Assembly: GCF_002003665.1 (NCBI RefSeq)
Contig: NZ_JATM01000001.1
Span: forward strand, 558,001-622,000
Length of the DNA stretch: 64,000 bases
Direction: 5' to 3'
Origin: Bombella intestini
GTDB taxonomy: Bacteria > Pseudomonadota > Alphaproteobacteria > Acetobacterales > Acetobacteraceae
A program made the translations under genes and the position numbers. The notes beneath the pieces are model-generated. The model was not told the origin of the DNA. It saw only the letters and a program-made list of their open reading frames with translations, and searched no databases. Of the stretch, positions 37,889 to 48,527 are shown one piece after another. How positions within the stretch are numbered: the first letter of the stretch is position 1; every line of letters starts with the position of its first letter.

Positions 37889-39090
37889 TGGCCCTCACCG
37901 ACCGCACCGACAGTTCTCAGAAAGCCCAATGGTGGCGCAGTCTCGACCATGTCAGCCTAAGCTGTGTCGGCGCACTTATTGCGCTGGGATATATCCTTAT
38001 GCTGGCTGCCAGCCCTGCCGTGGCGCATCGCATCGGGGCTTCCCGGAACATGTTCATCCTCAAGCAGGTGGTCTTTCTGACCCTTGCCGGGGCGGTCGTT
38101 GTTATAACCTCACGGCTCACTCCCCGTATGATTGGCCGAATTGCTGTCATGGGAGGAATCGTAGCACTAGGGGCTACCTTCCTAACACTCGTCCACGGTA
38201 TGGAGATCAAAGGGGCCAGACGCTGGATCGCTCTGCCCCTGATGTCTGTCCAGCCCTCTGAGTTTCTCAAACCCTGCTTCGCTGTCGTAACGGGTCTGTT
38301 GTTGAGCCTGCGTCATACCCTGCGGCTCTCCAACGGATGGCGTTTTCCGGGGAGGATAGTAGCCTGCGGGGTCTATATCGTCATTGCCGCCCTGCTGCAG
38401 GCTCAGCCAGATATCGGGATGCTTTCAGTCATCAGCATGGTGTTCATCACCCAGCTGTTTATTGATGGCCTCCCCATCGTCGTGTTTGGAATGCTCGTCT
38501 CAGCGGCTCTGGGTGCCTTCGGGGTGGCTTATTTGGTGTTCGACCATGTCCATTCCCGCGTGCAACGCTTTCTCCACCCAGATGTGGGGGATCATTACCA
38601 GATTGATACCTCCATGCGGGCCTTCGGCAATGGTGGTCTGCTAGGCCGAGGACCGGGTGAAGGCCGGGTGAAAGACCTATTGCCCGATGCTCATGCTGAC
38701 TTCGTCTTTTCCGTAGCGGGTGAGGAATATGGCTTTGTGATGTGCCTCTTCATCATCGCTATATTCACTGTACTCGTGTTTTCCACGCTCAACCGCCTTT
38801 TGGAAGAGAAGAAACCCTATATTATCCTTTCGGCAAGCGGGCTAATCACTGGGTTCGGCCTACAAGCCTTCGTCAATATGGGGTCATCATTGCACCTCAT
38901 TCCCACCAAAGGTATGACGCTGCCTTTCATTTCCTACGGGGGGAGTTCAGCCCTCTCCGTAGCCTTGACCATTGGCATGGTTCTGGCACTAACCCGCCAT
39001 CGTATGGAGGCAGGCCCCTTTACACCTGAGCCTTCTCCGATGGAAACAGCCCCCCGTCTAACCACGTCATCCTCAAAGGATCGCATCTGA
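37888..39090 (+). CDS. ftsW: Septal peptidoglycan polymerase FtsW
   Basis: SEDS-family glycosyltransferase that polymerises lipid II at the septum with FtsI. Ten or so membrane helices; family motifs KGARRWIALPLMSVQPSEFL, HVHSRVQRFLHPDVGDHYQI and GRGPGEGRVKDLLPDAHADF are present, with the catalytic Asp in the loop before FVFSVAGEEYG, and LPFISYGGSS near the end. 400 residues. Overlaps murG by one base. Confidence 0.96.
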   Translation: MALTDRTDSSQKAQWWRSLDHVSLSCVGALIALGYILMLAASPAVAHRIGASRNMFILKQVVFLTLAGAVVVITSRLTPRMIGRIAVMGGIVALGATFLTLVHGMEIKGARRWIALPLMSVQPSEFLKPCFAVVTGLLLSLRHTLRLSNGWRFPGRIVACGVYIVIAALLQAQPDIGMLSVISMVFITQLFIDGLPIVVFGMLVSAALGAFGVAYLVFDHVHSRVQRFLHPDVGDHYQIDTSMRAFGNGGLLGRGPGEGRVKDLLPDAHADFVFSVAGEEYGFVMCLFIIAIFTVLVFSTLNRLLEEKKPYIILSASGLITGFGLQAFVNMGSSLHLIPTKGMTLPFISYGGSSALSVALTIGMVLALTRHRMEAGPFTPEPSPMETAPRLTTSSSKDRI

Positions 39091-40199
39091 TGAAACACGC
39101 AACAATCCTCATCGCCGCTGGCGGTACCGGCGGCCATTTTTTCCCTGCTGAAGCACTAGGAGCGGAACTTCAACGCCGGGGACATCAGACCATTCTCGCA
39201 ACAGATGACCGCAACACCCGGGCAGCGCTGGGTGCGTTTGCACACTGCCCCCGCTATGTTCTCAAAGGCAGTGGCGTGGCCGGGAAAAAACCTCTCGACA
39301 AGCTCAAAGGCATAGGTAGCCTACTCTGGAGCTGCCTTGGCGGTCGCCAAATCATAGCTGGATACCAGCCAGCTGCTGTGGTCGGATTCGGTGGATATCC
39401 ATCCATTCCTCCCCTGCTGGGTAGCCGCCTGAAAATAGGCAAACGCCCCGCCCTCATCATCCACGAAGGCAACGCCATCCTAGGGCAAGCCAATGCCCTT
39501 CTGGCCCGTTTCAGCGATGCCATCGCCACATCCTACCCACGGGTCGCTCGCCTGCCAGCAGGCCGGAAGGTCATGCAGACGGGTATGCCAGTCCGTCCCT
39601 CCATCGAGGCTCTGGCCGATACGGAATATACCACCCCAAATATGTTCAGTAACGAACCAATCAATCTTTTGGTTTGGGGTGGCTCACTGGGGGCAGAAAT
39701 TTTCAGTTCTGTTGTTCCTCAGGCACTCTGCAACTTGCCGGCGTCTTTCCGCTTCCGCCTCCATGTAACCCAGCAGGCTCATGCGGACATGGTCCCTGTT
39801 CTGTCCGGCATTTATAAGCAGGTCGGCATCAAGGCGACTGTTACGCCTTTCATTGACGATGTAGCCGCCGAACTGGAAAAAGCCCATCTCGTCATCGGGC
39901 GTGCCGGTGGTTCCTCCGTAGCAGAGCTGGCTATGGCAGGGCGTCCCTCCATCCTCGTACCGCTCCCTATCGCTGCCTCTGATGAGCAAGGCGTCAATGC
40001 GCAAGCCATGGAGCGGGCTGGTGGCGGCTGGATGGTCCGTCAGCGTGACTTCTCCTCCTCTGCACTGTGCAAGCATCTGACCTATCTCTTCAACCACCCT
40101 GAAGAGCTGAAGCGAGCCGCAGAAGGTGCCCGCAATCTCCAGCAGCGTCGTGCTGCCGAAAAACTGGCTGACCTGGTTGAAACGACCATCAAAGCCTGA
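39090..40199 (+). CDS. murG: MurG, lipid II-forming GlcNAc transferase
   Basis: Peripheral inner membrane GT28 enzyme that adds GlcNAc to lipid I. The N-terminal [19 protein letters not shown] and [18 protein letters not shown] are hallmarks, as are [11 protein letters not shown] and the donor-binding [19 protein letters not shown]. 369 residues. It is followed, after 41 bases, by murC, the first real gap since ftsI. Confidence 0.96.
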   Translation: MKHATILIAAGGTGGHFFPAEALGAELQRRGHQTILATDDRNTRAALGAFAHCPRYVLKGSGVAGKKPLDKLKGIGSLLWSCLGGRQIIAGYQPAAVVGFGGYPSIPPLLGSRLKIGKRPALIIHEGNAILGQANALLARFSDAIATSYPRVARLPAGRKVMQTGMPVRPSIEALADTEYTTPNMFSNEPINLLVWGGSLGAEIFSSVVPQALCNLPASFRFRLHVTQQAHADMVPVLSGIYKQVGIKATVTPFIDDVAAELEKAHLVIGRAGGSSVAELAMAGRPSILVPLPIAASDEQGVNAQAMERAGGGWMVRQRDFSSSALCKHLTYLFNHPEELKRAAEGARNLQQRRAAEKLADLVETTIKA

Positions 40200-40240
40200 T
40201 TATCTGCCCTCTATCCCATCCTCTGCCGGAGTTCCCCCTA

Positions 40241-41659
40241 ATGCGTGCATTACCCCTCAATCTTGGCTTGATCCACTTCGTTGGCATTGGTGGCATCGGC
40301 ATGTCCGGCATTGCCGAAGTACTGCATATGCTTGGCTACAAGGTTCAGGGGTCCGACATTGCCGAGAATGCCAATGTAAAGCGGCTGCGCAAATCGGGGA
40401 TCCAAGTGCATATTGGCCATGATGAAGCCAATCTGGGGGAGGCACGGGTCGTTGTCATTTCCACCGCTGTGAAGCGGGATAATCCGGAGGTCATGGCCGC
40501 CCGTGCCCGGCTCATTCCCGTTGTCCGGCGGGCGGAAATGCTGGCCGAACTGATGCGCCTGCGCTGGGCTGTGGCCATCGGGGGGACACATGGCAAGACA
40601 ACCACGACCAGCCTCGTGGCCTGTGTGCTAGAACAAGCCAAGCTGGACCCAACCGTCATTAATGGTGGTATCATCGAGGCTTACGGCACCAACACCCGTA
40701 TGGGGTCCGGTGACTGGATGGTGGTAGAAGCTGATGAGAGTGATGGCTCCTTCCTCCGCCTCCCTGCCATCATTGCTGTTGTCACCAATATGGACCCCGA
40801 ACATCTGGACCATTGGGGGTCCGATGAAGCGATGGAGGCCGGTTACCGGCAATTTGTTTCCAATATCCCTTTTTACGGGTTTGCCGTCCTCTGCGTGGAT
40901 CATCCACGTGTGCAACAGATGATCCCTCAGCTTTCCGACCATCGTGTCGTGACCTACGGCTTCAGCCCGCAGGCAGATGTCCGGGCTGAGATCACCGGGG
41001 CGGATAGTCAGGGCGTAAATTTCAACGTCACCATCACAGACCGAGCTACCAACAGCCAACGTCTGGCCGGACCGTTCCACCTCCCCATGTTCGGGCACCA
41101 TAATGTCCTCAATGCCGTGGCCGCCATCGCTGTGGCGCAGGAAATGGAAATTCCCGATCACGTCATCGCCGATGCCCTTGGCGGCTTCCGAGGGGTGCAG
41201 CGGCGCTTTACCCTGACAGGCACTTGGAATGACGTAAAGATCATTGATGACTACGGCCATCACCCTGTCGAGATCGCCGCTGTGCTAAAAGCAGCCCGAC
41301 AGGCTGGGGCAAAGCACGTCATCGCCGTCATCCAGCCGCACCGTTATTCCCGCCTCAATGCACTATTCAATGATTTCTGCACCTGCATGAACGATGCCGA
41401 TACCGTTATCGTGGCAGATGTCTATGCCGCAGGGGAAAGCCCCATCGATGGCATTGGGAGAGATCAACTCGTCGAAGGGTTGCGGGACCGTGGGCACCGC
41501 CATGTCCTGCCCCTCGCCTCCTCGGATGATCTGGCCAGTGTCATCGCCGACATAGCGGTGCCGGGTGACTATGTCCTTTGTCTGGGGGCTGGGTCCATCA
41601 CCCACTGGGCACAAGCCCTTCCCGAACAGCTGGCCAGCCTCAAAAAGGACGCATCATGA
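40241..41659 (+). CDS. murC: UDP-MurNAc:L-alanine ligase MurC
   Basis: First of the Mur ligases, adding L-Ala to UDP-MurNAc. The start has [20 protein letters not shown], the ATP loop is [14 protein letters not shown], followed by [13 protein letters not shown] and the C-terminal [18 protein letters not shown] with QPHRYSR. 472 residues. A TGCCGGAGTT region upstream (near 40225) may serve as ribosome site. The stop overlaps murB by four bases. Confidence 0.96.
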   Translation: MRALPLNLGLIHFVGIGGIGMSGIAEVLHMLGYKVQGSDIAENANVKRLRKSGIQVHIGHDEANLGEARVVVISTAVKRDNPEVMAARARLIPVVRRAEMLAELMRLRWAVAIGGTHGKTTTTSLVACVLEQAKLDPTVINGGIIEAYGTNTRMGSGDWMVVEADESDGSFLRLPAIIAVVTNMDPEHLDHWGSDEAMEAGYRQFVSNIPFYGFAVLCVDHPRVQQMIPQLSDHRVVTYGFSPQADVRAEITGADSQGVNFNVTITDRATNSQRLAGPFHLPMFGHHNVLNAVAAIAVAQEMEIPDHVIADALGGFRGVQRRFTLTGTWNDVKIIDDYGHHPVEIAAVLKAARQAGAKHVIAVIQPHRYSRLNALFNDFCTCMNDADTVIVADVYAAGESPIDGIGRDQLVEGLRDRGHRHVLPLASSDDLASVIADIAVPGDYVLCLGAGSITHWAQALPEQLASLKKDAS

Positions 41660-42576
41660 CAGCTGATGCGCCTTTCCAACATATACGGGGACGGCTGAAG
41701 GCACACGCTCCTTTAGCCACACGCAGCTGGTTTCGAACCGGCGGGGCTGCCGACTGGCTCTTCGTCCCACAGGATGCCGAAGACCTCGCCACCGCCCTGC
41801 GCCAGTGCCCATCCGACCTGCCGGTGACAGTTCTTGGAGCCTGCTCCAACGTCATCCTTCGGGATGGTGGCCTTCCGGGCCTGACCATCCGCCTTGCTGG
41901 AGGATTTGCGAACATTGAAGCGGATGGCGACGGCTTGATCGTCGGAGCTGCCGCACTAGATAGCAGCGTAGCCGAAACAGCCGCCCGGGCAGGAATGGCC
42001 GGTTTTGCTTTCCTCTCCACCATTCCCGGCTCCATTGGCGGAGCCGTCTGCATGAATGCGGGAGCCTATGGGGGCGACATATCCACCCTGCTCGACTGGG
42101 TAGAGATTCTGACCCATGAAGGCACGCTCCAGCGTCTGCCCGCCTCGGCACTAAATATGCAGTACCGCCACACCTCTCTGCCGGAAGGTAGCATCGTCCT
42201 ACGTGCCCGCCTAAAGGCGCATGGCGATGAAGACCCTGCCGTTATCCAGCAAAAGATGCAGGAAATGCGTGCTAGCCGTGAAGCCAGCCAACCCCTGCGT
42301 GCCCGGACCGGTGGTTCCACCTTCCGCAACCCCGAAGGGCATAAGGCATGGGAGCTGATTGATGCGGCCGGATGCCGGGGGCTGCGGCATGGAGGAGCAC
42401 AGATTAGCGAGAAACACTGCAACTTCATGCTCAACACGGGCAATGCCACCAGCACCGAACTGGAAAAACTAGGCGAAATGGTCCGCAGCCGTGTTTTGGA
42501 TAAAAGCGGCATCGCCTTGCATTGGGAGATCAAACGGCTGGGCCGCCCTCTTCCCTCTGTTTCTTCCTCCTCATAG
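41656..42576 (+). CDS. murB: UDP-N-acetylenolpyruvoylglucosamine reductase MurB
   Basis: FAD enzyme that reduces the enolpyruvyl product of MurA to UDP-MurNAc. [14 protein letters not shown] and [17 protein letters not shown] form the FAD site; [24 protein letters not shown] and [21 protein letters not shown] with the catalytic Ser are intact. 306 residues, type II-like length. Start 41656 overlaps the murC stop (ATGA); a longer in-frame start at 41578 lies within murC and is rejected. Confidence 0.96.
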   Translation: MTADAPFQHIRGRLKAHAPLATRSWFRTGGAADWLFVPQDAEDLATALRQCPSDLPVTVLGACSNVILRDGGLPGLTIRLAGGFANIEADGDGLIVGAAALDSSVAETAARAGMAGFAFLSTIPGSIGGAVCMNAGAYGGDISTLLDWVEILTHEGTLQRLPASALNMQYRHTSLPEGSIVLRARLKAHGDEDPAVIQQKMQEMRASREASQPLRARTGGSTFRNPEGHKAWELIDAAGCRGLRHGGAQISEKHCNFMLNTGNATSTELEKLGEMVRSRVLDKSGIALHWEIKRLGRPLPSVSSSS

Positions 42577-42590
42577 TGAGACATCCGGGC

Positions 42591-43586
42591 ATGACAGACA
42601 CATTTACCCTTCCTACCTCCACCCCTCTTTCCATTGCTGTACTGATGGGGGGAACATCCAGCGAACGAAGCGTCAGCCTCTCCAGCGGCAAGGCCGTGAT
42701 AGCCGCCCTGAAGGAAGCCGGGCACCATGTCCATGCCATTGATGCAGGGCCGGACATTACCGCTACCATTCAAGCCCTAAAAGCCTGCAAGCCTGATGCC
42801 GTCTTCAATGCGCTTCATGGTCCCGGTGGGGAAGATGGCGCCATTCAGGGCGTTCTAGAATGGCTGGACCTGCCCTATACTCATTCCGGCGTGCTGGCTT
42901 CTGCCATTGCCATGAACAAGGCCAGTACCCGCATGGCCCTTCAGGCGGCTGGACTACCCGTAGCAGACGGCTGTCTCATCACCCCCGATGAGCTGAAAAA
43001 GCAAGCACCATTAGCAGCCCCCTATGTGCTGAAACCCGTGGCAGAAGGATCATCCGTCGGGGTTCATATCCTCCATAAGGATGATGCAGAACAGCGGTGC
43101 TCCATTGCCAATTCATGGACATTCGGCCCTCAGATTCTCGCCGAGCGTTTCATTCCCGGTCGTGAACTAACAGTCGCCGTATTGGGGGATGATGCCCTCG
43201 CCGTGACGGAAATTCTCCCACAAGAAAGCGGTGGTTTTTACGACTTCGCTGCCAAATATCAGGCCAATGGGTCCCGCCATATTATTCCCGCTCCCCTGCC
43301 AGCACACATTACAGACCAAGCCCTTACCCTAGCCCGCAAGGCCCATCAGGCTCTAGGTTGCAAGGGAGCCAGCCGGACGGATTACCGCTATAACGGTGAC
43401 AATGATGAGCTGATCATTTTGGAGGTCAACACCCAACCGGGTATGACGGCCACATCCCTACTACCCGAGCAGGCAGCAGCCCGTGGCATCAGCTATCCCC
43501 TGCTCTGCCATTGGTTGGTGATGGATGCACTAGGACAGGCGCAGCCGCTTTCCCTCCACCCTGTACCCCTGCCAGACAACCGCTAA
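42591..43586 (+). CDS. ddl: D-alanine:D-alanine ligase
   Basis: ATP-grasp ligase making the D-Ala-D-Ala dipeptide used by MurF. The N-terminal VLMGGTSSERSVSLSSGKAV, the ATP-grasp strands PYVLKPVAEGSSVGVHI and the C-terminal EVNTQPGMTATSLLPEQAA are diagnostic. 331 residues from ATG 42591; a longer frame from 42522 overlaps murB and is not conserved. Six bases separate it from ftsQ. Confidence 0.95.
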   Translation: MTDTFTLPTSTPLSIAVLMGGTSSERSVSLSSGKAVIAALKEAGHHVHAIDAGPDITATIQALKACKPDAVFNALHGPGGEDGAIQGVLEWLDLPYTHSGVLASAIAMNKASTRMALQAAGLPVADGCLITPDELKKQAPLAAPYVLKPVAEGSSVGVHILHKDDAEQRCSIANSWTFGPQILAERFIPGRELTVAVLGDDALAVTEILPQESGGFYDFAAKYQANGSRHIIPAPLPAHITDQALTLARKAHQALGCKGASRTDYRYNGDNDELIILEVNTQPGMTATSLLPEQAAARGISYPLLCHWLVMDALGQAQPLSLHPVPLPDNR

Positions 43587-43592
43587 CACATC

Positions 43593-44480
43593 ATGGTGTC
43601 TTTCTTCAGAAAACGCCCTCAAGAGCCTTTCGATCCCTACGGGGATCGTCCTTCCAGCATGTCCCTTTTCTGGCAGCGGCAGAAGATATTTCTCCGGCGG
43701 CTCAGCATTCTGGGAGTGGTCTGTTTCCTACTTGCCGGTGCTGGCTGGCTGGCCTGGAGCAGCCAAGGAGGACACAGGCTAGCCGACAGCCTACGCTCCC
43801 GCCTAGCAGCATTAGACCCGCTACGCATTCAGCACATCATCATCACCGGGCGGCATCTGACTGATGAAAGCGAGATCATGGAAGCCTTAGGAACAGGGCT
43901 GAACCGTTCGCTCTTCAGCTTCTCTGTCGAAGACGCACGAGAGCGCATTGATGCCCTACCCTTTATCGACCACTCAACGGTCGAACGTCATCTGCCAGAT
44001 ACCATCAATATAACGGTAGAGGAGAAAAACCCCATCGCCATCTGGCAGATGGAAGGTCATTTCGTCCTCATCAACCAGAAGGGAGATACCGTCTCCCGGC
44101 AAGAGCTGACAGCTCACAACAGTTCTGTGTTCCGCAAGCTACCCCTTGTTGTCGGTGCTGGGGCTAATCTGGAAGCGAATACCCTCATTACCCTGCTCGA
44201 CCAATTCCCCGATCTTAACAGCCATACTTTAGCCCTCATCCGCATTGGGCAGCGACGCTGGAATATCCTCATGCAGAATGGCACCACCCTCATGCTGCCT
44301 GAAGGCGCCGAGGCCGCTGCCCTCTCTCGCCTGCATGACTATCAACACGATTATCAGCTCCTAGACCGTCCTTTGAAAACCATTGACATGCGCCTGCCCG
44401 ACCGTATGGTCATTCACCCTACCACGTCTCCGGGAGCCGATCAGGAAGTCCCACCTGTACCTCCGCCCTCTGAAAACTGA
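43593..44480 (+). CDS. ftsQ: Cell division protein FtsQ
   Basis: Bitopic divisome protein that recruits FtsL-FtsB. A cytoplasmic tail of about 35 residues is followed by a membrane helix (LSILGVVCFLLAGAGWLAW), a POTRA domain (HIIITGRHLTDESEIMEAL, then LNRSLFSFSVEDARERIDAL and HLPDTINITVEEKNPIAIW) and the FtsQ beta domain. 295 residues. Position between ddl and ftsA and the POTRA pattern make the call firm. Confidence 0.92.
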   Translation: MVSFFRKRPQEPFDPYGDRPSSMSLFWQRQKIFLRRLSILGVVCFLLAGAGWLAWSSQGGHRLADSLRSRLAALDPLRIQHIIITGRHLTDESEIMEALGTGLNRSLFSFSVEDARERIDALPFIDHSTVERHLPDTINITVEEKNPIAIWQMEGHFVLINQKGDTVSRQELTAHNSSVFRKLPLVVGAGANLEANTLITLLDQFPDLNSHTLALIRIGQRRWNILMQNGTTLMLPEGAEAAALSRLHDYQHDYQLLDRPLKTIDMRLPDRMVIHPTTSPGADQEVPPVPPPSEN

Positions 44481-44486
44481 TCCATC

Positions 44487-45812
44487 ATGTCCCGCTCCGC
44501 CTCTCAGCATTCCCCCGCTATCCTTCAACAGAACCGAGCAGTTCTTCCCATTCTTCCCTCAGAAGAGCAGCAGGGCTTTGTCTGGACGCCGGGGCTGAAG
44601 GCTGTTCTGGACATAGGCTCCACCAAAACAACCTGCCTAATTGGGCAAGGGCTGAAAAATGGCGGCCTGCGTGTACTGAGCTGGGGGTGGCGGCGGTCTG
44701 AAGGGGTGAACTCTGGGGCTATCGTAGACACCATTCAACTAGAGCGGGTCATCCGAGCAACAGTTGGGGATGCGGAACGCAAAATCAGCCGCCGTATTCG
44801 GGACGTGACGGTCAATCTCGCCTGCGGCAATCCGCGCAGCTACCATATTGATACCTCCATGACCCCCAATGGGCGGGAAGTCATCAAGGAGGATATTCTG
44901 CATCTCTACGGGCAGGCCCGCCATGACGCTGCCGAGCATGACCGTAGAATTGTTCAGGCCATGCCTCTGGGCTTCAATATTGACGACAGCCTCACTGTTC
45001 TAAACCCCTGCGGGCAACGCTGCGAAAAGCTGGTCGGCAAGTTTCACCTCATAGATGCTCAGACAAGCGCCCTGCACACGCTGGATGCCGTCCTGCGTAA
45101 AGCGGAGTTGCGGGCTGTCGACCTACTCTCCAACCCCTTCGCCTCTGGCCTTGCCGTGCTCGATCATGATGAACGAGACCTAGGGGTGACTGTTGTCGAT
45201 ATGGGGGCCGGAACAACCACTCTTGCCGTCTTTGCCCGTGGGCGGGTCCTTTACACACGGCACATTAAGGTTGGCGGGCATCACATCACTCGTGACATCG
45301 CCCAGTCCCTGTCCATCCAGCTTGAAACCGCAGAGCGGCTAAAAACCCTCTATGGGGTCGCTTATGCCTCGGCAGATGATACCTCCATCCCCATCGCCCT
45401 CCCTGTCTCTCATCGCAATATTGTTCGACAAATCACCCGGGCCGACCTCGTCCGGGCTATTGCCCCTCGTGTTGAAGAGACGCTGGAAATGCTCCGCTAT
45501 GAGCTTGATGGCGCCGGTCTAGGTCGTCCAGCAGAAGGGCGTGTCATCCTGACGGGCGGTGGGGCGTTACTCAATGGGATAGATGCTGTAGCGGCAGAAA
45601 TCTTGAACCGTCCCGTTCAGGTTCGCTCTCCCACGTCCATACGTGGTCTACCGGAATCAGATCATCCTTCCATCTGGGCAGGATTCTCAACAGCAGCGGG
45701 CTTGCTCGCTTGGGCGGCTGGGGCAAAAGACCGTTTCTGCCTCTCCGAGACTGAAGCAGCCCCACGAGGTATTGCTTGGCGTCTTGCAAATTTCCTACGA
45801 AGGAAGACATAA
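44487..45812 (+). CDS. ftsA: Cell division protein FtsA
   Basis: Actin-like protein that ties FtsZ filaments to the membrane. An N-terminal extension of about 33 residues precedes the ATPase core: LKAVLDIGSTKTTCLIGQG (phosphate 1), the 1C domain near residues 110-195, VVDMGAGTTTLAVFARGRV (phosphate 2), and VILTGGGALLNGIDAVAAEI (adenosine). The end (IAWRLANFLRRKT) is an amphipathic, basic helix as expected for the membrane-targeting sequence. 441 residues. Confidence 0.95.
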   Translation: MSRSASQHSPAILQQNRAVLPILPSEEQQGFVWTPGLKAVLDIGSTKTTCLIGQGLKNGGLRVLSWGWRRSEGVNSGAIVDTIQLERVIRATVGDAERKISRRIRDVTVNLACGNPRSYHIDTSMTPNGREVIKEDILHLYGQARHDAAEHDRRIVQAMPLGFNIDDSLTVLNPCGQRCEKLVGKFHLIDAQTSALHTLDAVLRKAELRAVDLLSNPFASGLAVLDHDERDLGVTVVDMGAGTTTLAVFARGRVLYTRHIKVGGHHITRDIAQSLSIQLETAERLKTLYGVAYASADDTSIPIALPVSHRNIVRQITRADLVRAIAPRVEETLEMLRYELDGAGLGRPAEGRVILTGGGALLNGIDAVAAEILNRPVQVRSPTSIRGLPESDHPSIWAGFSTAAGLLAWAAGAKDRFCLSETEAAPRGIAWRLANFLRRKT

Positions 45813-45939
45813 ACAGGCTTCAGCCTCGATATTTCAGATTACATCTTTCATTACAGATGTTACTCTACCGCCGAAATCTGTTTGCTGCAGGACATCTGTA
45901 GTTCCCTTTATAGTCCACCCCGGCCGGAGCAAGACCATT

Positions 45940-47403
45940 ATGTCATTGAACCTGACCCCGACGACCCCTGGTGTTAGCGCTGTCAGCCCCCCGCGCATCA
46001 CTGTCATCGGGGTTGGCGGCGGTGGGGTCAATGCCGTCAATAACATGATTGATGGCCACCTACGAGGCGTCACCTTTATTGCTGCCAATACGGATGCGCA
46101 GCAGCTAGCTCTTTCCAAAGCAGAAACACGCCTCCAGCTTGGCCCAACTCTGACACGAGGGCTAGGCGCAGGAGCCAAGCCAGAGGTCGGGCGTCAGTCC
46201 GCCGAGGAGGTGGAAGACGAAATCCGCCAACATCTGGAGGGTGTGGACCTTGTCTTCGTTACGGCTGGCATGGGCGGTGGTACCGGTACAGGGGCAGCCC
46301 CAGTCGTAGCACGGATCGCCCATGAAGTCGGAGCCCTGACGATTGGTGTCGTCTCTAAACCATTCGACTTTGAGGGGTCACGCCGCAGTCGGGCAGCAGC
46401 GGCCGGCATCGCCGAGCTGGAGAAATACGTTGATACCCTGCTGGTTATCCCTAACCAGAATCTCTTTGGCAGTGCCTCGCTGACGACCTCCCTCGTGGAG
46501 GCCTTCGCCATGGCTGATGATGTCCTATACAGCGGCGTCCGCAGCGTGACGGATCTAATGGTGGAAGCCGGATACCAGAATCTTGACTTCGCCGATGTCC
46601 GCACCGTTATGAGTGGCATGGGCAAGGCCATGATGGGCATTGGTACAGCCTCGGCAGAAGAAGACGGTGAGGATTGGGCTATTACCGCCGCCGAGCGAGC
46701 CATCTCTAACCCGCTTCTAGAGGAAACCTCTATCGCCGGGGCACGGGCACTGCTCGTCAACGTCACGCTTGGTCCAGACATGAGCCTGCTGGCTTATAAC
46801 CAGATCATGAATCTCATCCGTGAGACAGCCAACTGTGAAGATGAAGAAATCAACAGCGGGTTTGTCGTCAATGAGAGCATGCAAGGCAAGGTACAAGTTT
46901 CCGTCATCGCTACGGGGTTGAATAGCCAGAAACGTCAAGAGCCTTTTGAAGAACAGCCCGCCGAGACACCCCATCGTACGCCTTCCACCGAGGAAACAAC
47001 TCCCCCCGCAGAGGGAAATCAGGCTGCGGAGCATGAGGCAGGGACCACCGGGCATGACGGCTTTTCCGCTGGGGCTGGGGCTACGCCTGAGGGTGAGACC
47101 CCATCCGAGCCAGAGCCGGAGAGCCACACCCCTCATATCCCCAATTACGACCCCCACCTCGGCCCTAATCACACCCCCAGCGGTATCCCGCCCGAGCCAA
47201 TCCGCCCACGGGAAGATGCGGGACAGACGGGTGGTGGACTGTTTAGCCGCTTCTTCCGTTCCCGCCCCGCACCGGAACATGACCGCCGGGATGTACCGCC
47301 TGTCTCTGGTGAACGGAAACCGCCACAGAGTGACGGTCTGACAACACCTCCCGAGGATGACGAGCTGAGCATCCCGACCTATCTGCGCCGTGGCCCGAAG
47401 TAA
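45940..47403 (+). CDS. ftsZ: Cell division GTPase FtsZ
   Basis: Tubulin-like GTPase that forms the division ring. GTPase domain: [39 protein letters not shown] (tubulin signature) and [11 protein letters not shown]-like T7 region ([20 protein letters not shown]). After about residue 330 comes a proline-, glutamate- and threonine-rich linker of about 145 residues, then the C-terminal peptide [13 protein letters not shown] that binds FtsA. Start at ATG 45940 with a GGAGC site; the frame is open through the end of ftsA but without similarity. 127 bases separate it from ftsA, so a dedicated promoter is possible. Confidence 0.97.
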   Translation: MSLNLTPTTPGVSAVSPPRITVIGVGGGGVNAVNNMIDGHLRGVTFIAANTDAQQLALSKAETRLQLGPTLTRGLGAGAKPEVGRQSAEEVEDEIRQHLEGVDLVFVTAGMGGGTGTGAAPVVARIAHEVGALTIGVVSKPFDFEGSRRSRAAAAGIAELEKYVDTLLVIPNQNLFGSASLTTSLVEAFAMADDVLYSGVRSVTDLMVEAGYQNLDFADVRTVMSGMGKAMMGIGTASAEEDGEDWAITAAERAISNPLLEETSIAGARALLVNVTLGPDMSLLAYNQIMNLIRETANCEDEEINSGFVVNESMQGKVQVSVIATGLNSQKRQEPFEEQPAETPHRTPSTEETTPPAEGNQAAEHEAGTTGHDGFSAGAGATPEGETPSEPEPESHTPHIPNYDPHLGPNHTPSGIPPEPIRPREDAGQTGGGLFSRFFRSRPAPEHDRRDVPPVSGERKPPQSDGLTTPPEDDELSIPTYLRRGPK

Positions 47404-47420
47404 CTCGCTCTGCCTATAGG

Positions 47421-47446
47421 CCCTCAGCCTTTCTATAGGCTGGGGG
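47421..47446 (+). terminator. Terminator-like hairpin after ftsZ
   Basis: CCCTCAGCCT pairs with AGGCTGGGGG (one G-T pair) around TTCTAT, 18 bases after the ftsZ stop. The T-tract after it is poor (CGTTATCC), so termination may be partial, allowing read-through into lpxC. Confidence 0.45.
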
Positions 47447-47525
47447 CGTTATCCACCTCTCCCCCTTTATGGGGGCGCGCCCTGCCTCATCGGGTAAGGT
47501 CGCCCATGCCCAAGCACCTGCCCTC

Positions 47526-48464
47526 ATGACAGACGCCTCATACTCTCGGCCATCACCGGCACCTCTTCAAATGCAAACCTCATTGGATCGTGCCATCCAG
47601 TGTCAGGGTACAGGGCTACATAGTGGCAAACCCGTTTTGGTTCATCTTGTCCCGGCAGGGCCTGATACGGGTATTCAGTTCCAACGGTTAGATGTAGCGA
47701 CCTCTCCTGCTTTCCGCCTGACGTATGACTGCATCATCTCCAGTCCACTGGCCACGGTTGCCTCCTCTCCACTCACACCCGGGCTGACAGTTGCCACAAT
47801 GGAACACCTCATGGCGGCCCTCCATGCCTGTGAGGTGGACAATCTGCTCATCCAGCTTGATGGCCCAGAACTACCTATTCTAGATGGTGGCTCCCGCACA
47901 TTTCTTTCCCTCATAGAAGCCGCTGGCCGTAGCCGCCTGCCAGTGCCACGCCGAACTATTGAAGTTCTTCGCCCCATTCATGCAAAGGGGCAGAACGGCG
48001 CTTATGCCAGCTTACTACCGGGGAGGCCGGGAGAGCTTGAACTCTCCCTCACCATCGATTTTCCCGCCCCAGCCATCGGGAAACAATCTTTCCAGATGGT
48101 TCTCTCTCAACATAGTTTCGAGCATGACATCGCCCCATGTCGCACTTTTGTGAATCATCAGGATATCACCATGCTTCAGGCGCAGGGGCTGGCTCTCGGG
48201 GGTTCGCTGGAAAATGCACTGGTCATTCAACATGACCGTATCCTGAATCCCGATGGGCTGCGCTTTGATAATGAATGTGTCCGCCATAAAATGCTGGACG
48301 CTATCGGTGATCTTTACTGTGCTGGGTTCAGACTTTCAGGCCAGTTCGAAGGCCACAAAACAGGCCATGCACTAAACAATCAGCTTTTGCACACCCTGTT
48401 CGCCTCATCCGAGAACTGGCGTTTCTCTGATGGCAGCCCGCCCATCATTCCTTCATCCGGTTGA
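47526..48464 (+). CDS. lpxC: UDP-3-O-acyl-N-acetylglucosamine deacetylase LpxC
   Basis: Zinc enzyme of the committed step in lipid A synthesis. The zinc and catalytic residues are in TMEHLMAALHACEVDN (His), HKMLDAIGDLYCAG (His and Asp) and FEGHKTGHALNNQLL (catalytic His); ELPILDGGSRTFL is also typical. ATG 47526 gives 312 residues, near the usual length; ATG 47469 or 47571 are alternatives. Position after ftsZ is conserved in many proteobacteria. Confidence 0.94.
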   Translation: MTDASYSRPSPAPLQMQTSLDRAIQCQGTGLHSGKPVLVHLVPAGPDTGIQFQRLDVATSPAFRLTYDCIISSPLATVASSPLTPGLTVATMEHLMAALHACEVDNLLIQLDGPELPILDGGSRTFLSLIEAAGRSRLPVPRRTIEVLRPIHAKGQNGAYASLLPGRPGELELSLTIDFPAPAIGKQSFQMVLSQHSFEHDIAPCRTFVNHQDITMLQAQGLALGGSLENALVIQHDRILNPDGLRFDNECVRHKMLDAIGDLYCAGFRLSGQFEGHKTGHALNNQLLHTLFASSENWRFSDGSPPIIPSSG

Positions 48465-48527
48465 GAATATCATATCCGGACGCAAGAACCCCCTTTCCCC
48501 TGAACACTCCCATGCTATAAGAAAATC

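Noticed and set aside
45940-47403. FtsZ linker of about 145 residues as something unusual
   Set aside because: Long proline/glutamate-rich FtsZ linkers are common in alphaproteobacteria, so this is noted in the gene entry only.
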